Notes under the pieces: generated by a model
Database searches by the model: none
Told to the model about the DNA's origin: nothing
What the model saw: the letters and a program-made list of their open reading frames with translations, nothing else
Program-made: the position numbers and the translations under genes
Part shown: in pieces, positions 24,170 to 27,247 of the stretch
How positions within the stretch are numbered: the first letter of the stretch is position 1
Layout: every line of letters starts with the position of its first letter
Assembly (NCBI GenBank): GCA_045046885.1
Contig: JASFYX010000003.1
Span: 1 to 27,247 of the forward strand
Direction of reading: 5' to 3'
DNA: 27,247 nucleotides
From: CG1-02-35-72 sp045046885
Lineage (GTDB): Bacteria; Bacteroidota; Bacteroidia; Flavobacteriales; Flavobacteriaceae

Positions 24170-24673
24170 ATGGAATCAAAAGAAAAAAAACCTTTAGAAA
24201 AAGTATGTATGATTTGTGCTAAAGGCAGCTTAGAAGATGTTTATGCTACTTTAGTAATGGCCAATGGCGCCGTTATGGAAGGCATAGAAACCAAAGTATT
24301 TTTTACATTTTTTGGCTTAGATGGTATTACAAAGAAATCTATGAATCACTTACATACAGCTACAACGGGTAATCCTGCCATGCGTATGCCCGGTGGCTTA
24401 CCTTTTCCTACAGTTCTTGGAGGTTTACCAGGAGTAGAATCGGCCGTTTCTAGCATGATGCGTAAACAAATGGAAGCTTTAGATATGCCTCCTGTAGATG
24501 AATTTTTAGAAATGATTACAGCCGGTGGCGGTGAAATTTTTGCCTGTAAATTAGCCATTGATATGTTTAAATTAACCAAAGAAGATTTGTCTGATGAAGT
24601 TACTGATATTCTTACTATTGGTCAATTTTACGAAATGTGTGATGGCGACAGAACACAAATCATTTTTACCTAA
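24170..24673 (+). CDS. DsrE2-type (DsrE/DsrF-like) sulfurtransferase
   Basis: The 167-residue protein matches the DsrE2 branch of the DsrE/F/H family: an N-terminal VCMICAKGSLEDVYATLVMANGA segment, an FFTFFGL segment, and the family cysteine in GGGEIFACKLAIDMF (about residues 122-136). DsrE-type proteins bind persulfide sulfur on this cysteine and pass it to TusA or TusE/DsrC-type carriers. It is cytoplasmic with perhaps one hydrophobic stretch in the middle (MRMPGGLPFPTVLGGLPG). It is the last gene of the SQR operon, 37 bp after the TusE-like gene, and is followed by an intrinsic terminator. No tusA is visible nearby. Substrate and acceptor are inferred from family. Confidence 0.87.
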   Translation: MESKEKKPLEKVCMICAKGSLEDVYATLVMANGAVMEGIETKVFFTFFGLDGITKKSMNHLHTATTGNPAMRMPGGLPFPTVLGGLPGVESAVSSMMRKQMEALDMPPVDEFLEMITAGGGEIFACKLAIDMFKLTKEDLSDEVTDILTIGQFYEMCDGDRTQIIFT

Positions 24674-24686
24674 TCAACATTTTTGA

Positions 24687-25610
24687 TTATAATTTTGAAA
24701 GGCTGTTTTTAACAGCCTTTTTTTGTTTCTTTATTTTGCCATAAGCAATTAGAAGTACGCCAATAATTGTAATCAATCCTCCTGTAATAGCGATTCCACT
24801 CGGGAATTTCCCAAAATACAAATAGGCGCCAAACAACACAAAGAGTCCTTTGGTACTCATAATTATGGCTTTGTGCGAAAGTGGCATGTATTTTAAAGAA
24901 ATATAGCCTGAAATAACCGCCAAAAACGGCCCGAGTAATGAGCCAATAAAAATATTTTTTAAAGCTGTTGTGGGTATATTAAACGACAGATTTAAATAAA
25001 GCACCGTAGCTAAAGAAAAAATTAATAAGAATAAACTTCGGCTAATTGTTAAAATTATAGGATTAATAATTTTAATATTTTTTTTAATGATAATGGCATT
25101 AGTCGCCGCAAAAAAACTTGAAAATAAAATAAATTGTGCCCCATTTATAAACATTGAAACACCACTATTTCCTTTATAACTTATAACAAAGGCCCCTAAC
25201 AAAGCCAATATAATACCCACAAATTCAATTTTACTAAAACGTTCTTTTAATATTAAAAAACTAAGCGTAATTACCAGTGCGGGTGATATATTACTGATAA
25301 AAGAAACTATTGTAGGATTTGAAATAGTGTGAATGGCTTTAAAAAAAAAGTAAGTCCCAAAAACTTGATTAAGTCCTAATATTGCTAAAATAATATAACT
25401 CCTCAGCGTTATGATTTTAACCAGTTGTAATGTTTTTTTAAACCATGCAAAAATAAGTACCCAAACTAAGCCTAGGCCAAACCAATAAAGACCAAACTGC
25501 GCAATTTCAACTTCCGTCAAGGCTGCTTTACTAAAAATATAGACATTTGAAACGGCTATAACAGAAACAAATGCCAATAAAAAACCTTTGGTAGTGTCAG
25601 AAAACTTCAT
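24687..25610 (-). CDS. EamA/DMT-superfamily transporter
   Basis: The 307-residue protein has about ten membrane helices in two repeats of five, the plan of drug/metabolite (EamA) transporters. The first repeat runs from KGFLLAFVSVIAVSNVYIFSKAAL to LVITLSFLILKERFSKIEFVGIILALLGAFVI, which includes the conserved ERxxxxxxxGxxLxxxG at the repeat end. The second runs from FILFSSFFAATNAIIIKKNI to ITIIGVLLIAYGKIKK. Substrate is unknown. It lies 56 bp downstream of the GAPDH gene on the same strand. A perfect 11-bp inverted repeat surrounds its start codon. Its C-terminal codons overlap the terminator of the convergent SQR operon. Confidence 0.88.
   Translation of the reverse strand: MKFSDTTKGFLLAFVSVIAVSNVYIFSKAALTEVEIAQFGLYWFGLGLVWVLIFAWFKKTLQLVKIITLRSYIILAILGLNQVFGTYFFFKAIHTISNPTIVSFISNISPALVITLSFLILKERFSKIEFVGIILALLGAFVISYKGNSGVSMFINGAQFILFSSFFAATNAIIIKKNIKIINPIILTISRSLFLLIFSLATVLYLNLSFNIPTTALKNIFIGSLLGPFLAVISGYISLKYMPLSHKAIIMSTKGLFVLFGAYLYFGKFPSGIAITGGLITIIGVLLIAYGKIKKQKKAVKNSLSKL
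24698..24724 (+). terminator. Intrinsic terminator of the SQR operon
   Basis: AAAGGCTGTT (24698-24707), a TTT loop, AACAGCCTTT (24711-24720) and a T8 run (24717-24724) form a strong intrinsic terminator. It lies inside the last codons of the convergent EamA gene (stop at 24687-24689). Confidence 0.9.
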
Positions 25611-25621
25611 CTACCAAAGGT
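25584..25621 (-). promoter_or_regulatory. Perfect 11-bp inverted repeat around the EamA start codon
   Basis: ACCTTTGGTAG (25584-25594) and CTACCAAAGGT (25611-25621) form a perfect 11-bp stem with a 16-base loop. On the minus-strand mRNA the loop begins exactly with the ATG (25608-25610), so folding would place the start codon in the loop and the ribosome footprint in the stem. It could control translation, or be a protein operator. Function is unproven. Confidence 0.6.
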
Positions 25622-25642
25622 AATTCTAAATCTATAGTTTTA

Positions 25643-25660
25643 AAGCAACTTTAGTTGCTT
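25643..25660 (-). terminator. Small hairpin between GAPDH and EamA genes
   Basis: AAGCAAC (25643-25649) and GTTGCTT (25654-25660) form a 7-bp stem with a 4-base loop, 6 bases past the GAPDH stop on the minus strand. Only a short TTT follows on that strand, so termination is likely partial and EamA may be read through. Confidence 0.5.
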
Positions 25661-25666
25661 GTAATT

Positions 25667-27118
25667 TTAATAATATATAAAGCGATTAACCTTAGAAATA
25701 TACCGGGCCAAGCGTATAACTTGATGCGTATAACCATACTCATTATCGTACCACACGTACAAAATAGCATCGTCACCCTCATCAGAAACTATTGTGGCAT
25801 GACTGTCAAAAATAGCCGGTGCAGCACCACTTCCTACTATGTCTGAAGAAACCAATTCGTTACTCAAAGAATATTTAATTTGCTCTACCAATTTACCTTC
25901 TAAAGCATACTTTTTCATCATATTATTTATAGCTTCTTTATTGGTTTTCTTTAACAGATGTAAATTTAAAATGGCTAAAGAACCGTTGGGTACAGGTACA
26001 CGGATAGCACTTGAAGTCAACTTGTCCTTAAGTTTTGGTAATGCTTTAGCAACAGCTTTACCAGCACCAGTCTCTGTAATAACCATATTAAGCGCTGCAG
26101 CACGTCCACGACGGTATTTTTTGTGCATATTATCGACTAAATTCTGGTCGTTTGTATAAGCGTGAATGGTTTCTAAATGACCATTTTTGATGCCGTAGTT
26201 ATCTTCAATAACACTTAAAACGGGCGTAATAGCATTGGTTGTACATGAGGCTGCCGAAAAAATTGACACCTTATCGGGATCGTAATCAAATTGATTGACA
26301 CCGTAAACAATGTTCGGAACCCCTTTACCTGGCGCTGTTAAAAGGACTTTATCAATACCTTTGGCTTGAATATGACGTCCCAGACCAGCTTCATCTCTAA
26401 AAGCGCCTGAATTGTCAATCACCAAAGCATTATGAATGCCGTATTTAGTATAATCAATAGCTTCAGGCGCATTGGCTGATATCATATAAACTGTTGTGCC
26501 ATTTATAATAAGGGCTTTGTTTTTAAAATCGGTTATAACTGTTCCTAAAAATTCACCGTGAACGGAATCATTTCTAAGCAAAGCAGCCCGTTTTTCTAAG
26601 ACAACAGGCGTTAATTCGCCACGAGTCACAATAGCTCTTAAACGCATTTGATGTCCCTTACCCATTTTACTGGCCAATTCTCTTGCCAATAAACGACCTA
26701 TTCTACCAAATCCGTACAATACGATATCTTTGGGCGTGTTAGGACTGTAATTTTTAGCATCACTCAGTTTGTTTTTAACAAACTCTAACTTATTGTTACA
26801 AGCTGATTTTTCTAAAATACACTCGTATGCTAATTTACCTATATCTAATTTTGAAGCCGGCAAATCTAATTGCGCAATAGCTTTAGCAATATCTAAAGCA
26901 TCAAAAACCGAAATGGGTTTTTCTACAAATGCAGCGGCGTATTCTAAAAGATTTAAAATCTCGCTTACATTTCTGTCTATTAACTGATTTCTAAACAATA
27001 CCAATTCTACGGTATTATCGTACCATAAATCGCTAATAATCTTAATAAATTGAATGGTAGCCCGCCTTCTATCTGTTTGAGTAGCAAGCTCTTGTTCGAA
27101 GTTTTTTTGTAAAGGCAT
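25667..27118 (-). CDS. Glyceraldehyde-3-phosphate dehydrogenase, long form
   Basis: The 483-residue protein is a GAPDH, interconverting glyceraldehyde-3-phosphate and 1,3-bisphosphoglycerate. About 130 residues precede the NAD-binding motif GFGRIGR. The catalytic cysteine is in SAASCTTNAITPVL, followed by HAYTNDQN, and the C-terminal DNEYGYTHQVIRLA. A canonical GAPDH is about 335 residues, so the N-terminal extension (helical, no signal peptide) is the main difference; long forms of this kind are known in Flavobacteriia. After the second strand the residues are AIVTRGEL, where NAD-specific enzymes have an aspartate (as in AINDL), so NADP preference is possible. It may be a gluconeogenic paralogue. 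The start is supported by an upstream TACTTTTG element at 27151-27158. Confidence 0.93.
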   Translation of the reverse strand: MPLQKNFEQELATQTDRRRATIQFIKIISDLWYDNTVELVLFRNQLIDRNVSEILNLLEYAAAFVEKPISVFDALDIAKAIAQLDLPASKLDIGKLAYECILEKSACNNKLEFVKNKLSDAKNYSPNTPKDIVLYGFGRIGRLLARELASKMGKGHQMRLRAIVTRGELTPVVLEKRAALLRNDSVHGEFLGTVITDFKNKALIINGTTVYMISANAPEAIDYTKYGIHNALVIDNSGAFRDEAGLGRHIQAKGIDKVLLTAPGKGVPNIVYGVNQFDYDPDKVSIFSAASCTTNAITPVLSVIEDNYGIKNGHLETIHAYTNDQNLVDNMHKKYRRGRAAALNMVITETGAGKAVAKALPKLKDKLTSSAIRVPVPNGSLAILNLHLLKKTNKEAINNMMKKYALEGKLVEQIKYSLSNELVSSDIVGSGAAPAIFDSHATIVSDEGDDAILYVWYDNEYGYTHQVIRLARYISKVNRFIYY

Positions 27119-27150
27119 TTTTTTGGTTGTGTTATTAGTTTAAATTATTG

Positions 27151-27158
27151 CAAAAGTA
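27151..27158 (-). promoter_or_regulatory. Candidate -7 element of the GAPDH gene
   Basis: On the minus strand this reads TACTTTTG, a full match to the Bacteroidota TAnnTTTG element, about 33 bases upstream of the start codon. I see no clear TTTG -33 element at the usual distance. Confidence 0.5.
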
Positions 27159-27183
27159 AATATTTAAACGCTAGTAAATAAAA

Positions 27184-27210
27184 AAAGGCTGCTATTTTTT
27201 AGCAGCCTTT
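27184..27210 (-). terminator. Intrinsic terminator for a gene beyond the right edge
   Basis: AAAGGCTGCTA (27184-27194), a T5 loop and TAGCAGCCTTT (27200-27210) form an 11-bp stem. On the minus strand it is followed by seven T residues, so it should end a leftward transcript that starts outside the window, just upstream of the GAPDH promoter. Confidence 0.8.
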
Positions 27211-27229
27211 CTAACCAAACCTAACCTAA

Positions 27230-27247
27230 AGGATTTTTAAAAATCCT
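27230..27247. repeat. 18-bp perfect palindrome at the window edge
   Basis: AGGATTTTTAAAAATCCT is a perfect palindrome and reaches the last base of the window, so its true extent is unknown. It may be part of another operator or terminator structure. Confidence 0.5.

Overview
The window reads as chromosome of an AT-rich Bacteroidota, most likely a Flavobacteriia-type organism. Reasons: coding is dense, start codons lack Shine-Dalgarno sequences, several leaders carry the TAnnTTTG -7 element, the GAPDH is the long N-terminally extended form, and lipoprotein and secreted-enzyme signals are of Bacteroidota style. I see no rRNA, tRNA, CRISPR array or transposase.

Layout. (1) 17-5111 (+): a xanthine dehydrogenase operon, XdhA (2Fe-2S + FAD), XdhB (molybdopterin), an unrecognised small membrane protein, and XdhC, joined by 4-bp overlaps. 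(2) 5112-8713 (+): a class II Fic protein (DUF4172-Fic-wHTH) preceded by four copies of a GCAACGA(A)TAA repeat, then a lipoprotein of amidohydrolase type that lacks its HxH metal site, then a secreted serine hydrolase. (3) 8714-9169: 456 bp without a gene, between convergent operons. (4) 9170-11747 (-): a membrane-anchored 12-haem cytochrome c followed 1 bp later by a YhhN/TMEM86-like protein. (5) 11926-18129 (+): a Tat-exported molybdenum oxidoreductase of the polysulfide/thiosulfate reductase type (PsrA/PhsA, PsrB, NrfD/PsrC), two half-size YeeE/YedE (TsuA-like) sulfur transporters, and two membrane-anchored rhodanese-fold proteins. (6) 18192-21529 (-): NAD+-dependent DNA ligase LigA with a large internal insert, and a DnaQ-like exonuclease ending in a BRCT domain. 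(7) 21866-24673 (+): an SQR-like flavoprotein, DUF1641, a TusE/DsrC-type protein and a DsrE2-type protein. (8) 24687-27118 (-): GAPDH and an EamA transporter.

Regions 5 and 7 look like two halves of one sulfur system. The Psr-like complex and YeeE/YedE proteins act at the membrane or periplasm on reduced sulfur compounds, and the SQR/DUF1641/TusE-like/DsrE2 set handles persulfide sulfur on the cytoplasmic side. Both operons carry a TGAT-N4-ATCA dyad (FNR/CRP type) followed after exactly 23 bp by TAATTTTA, so they may form one regulon. No dsrAB, sox, apr or soe genes are present here.

The least conventional observations are: the two rhodanese-like proteins have both lost the active-site cysteine yet end in the same 11-residue tail KKKKKVAEGGC; and ligA appears to be a chimera, in which about 1.7 kb of much more AT-rich DNA carries the ligase C-terminus and the exonuclease, while the original-looking LigA BRCT domain now ends the exonuclease.
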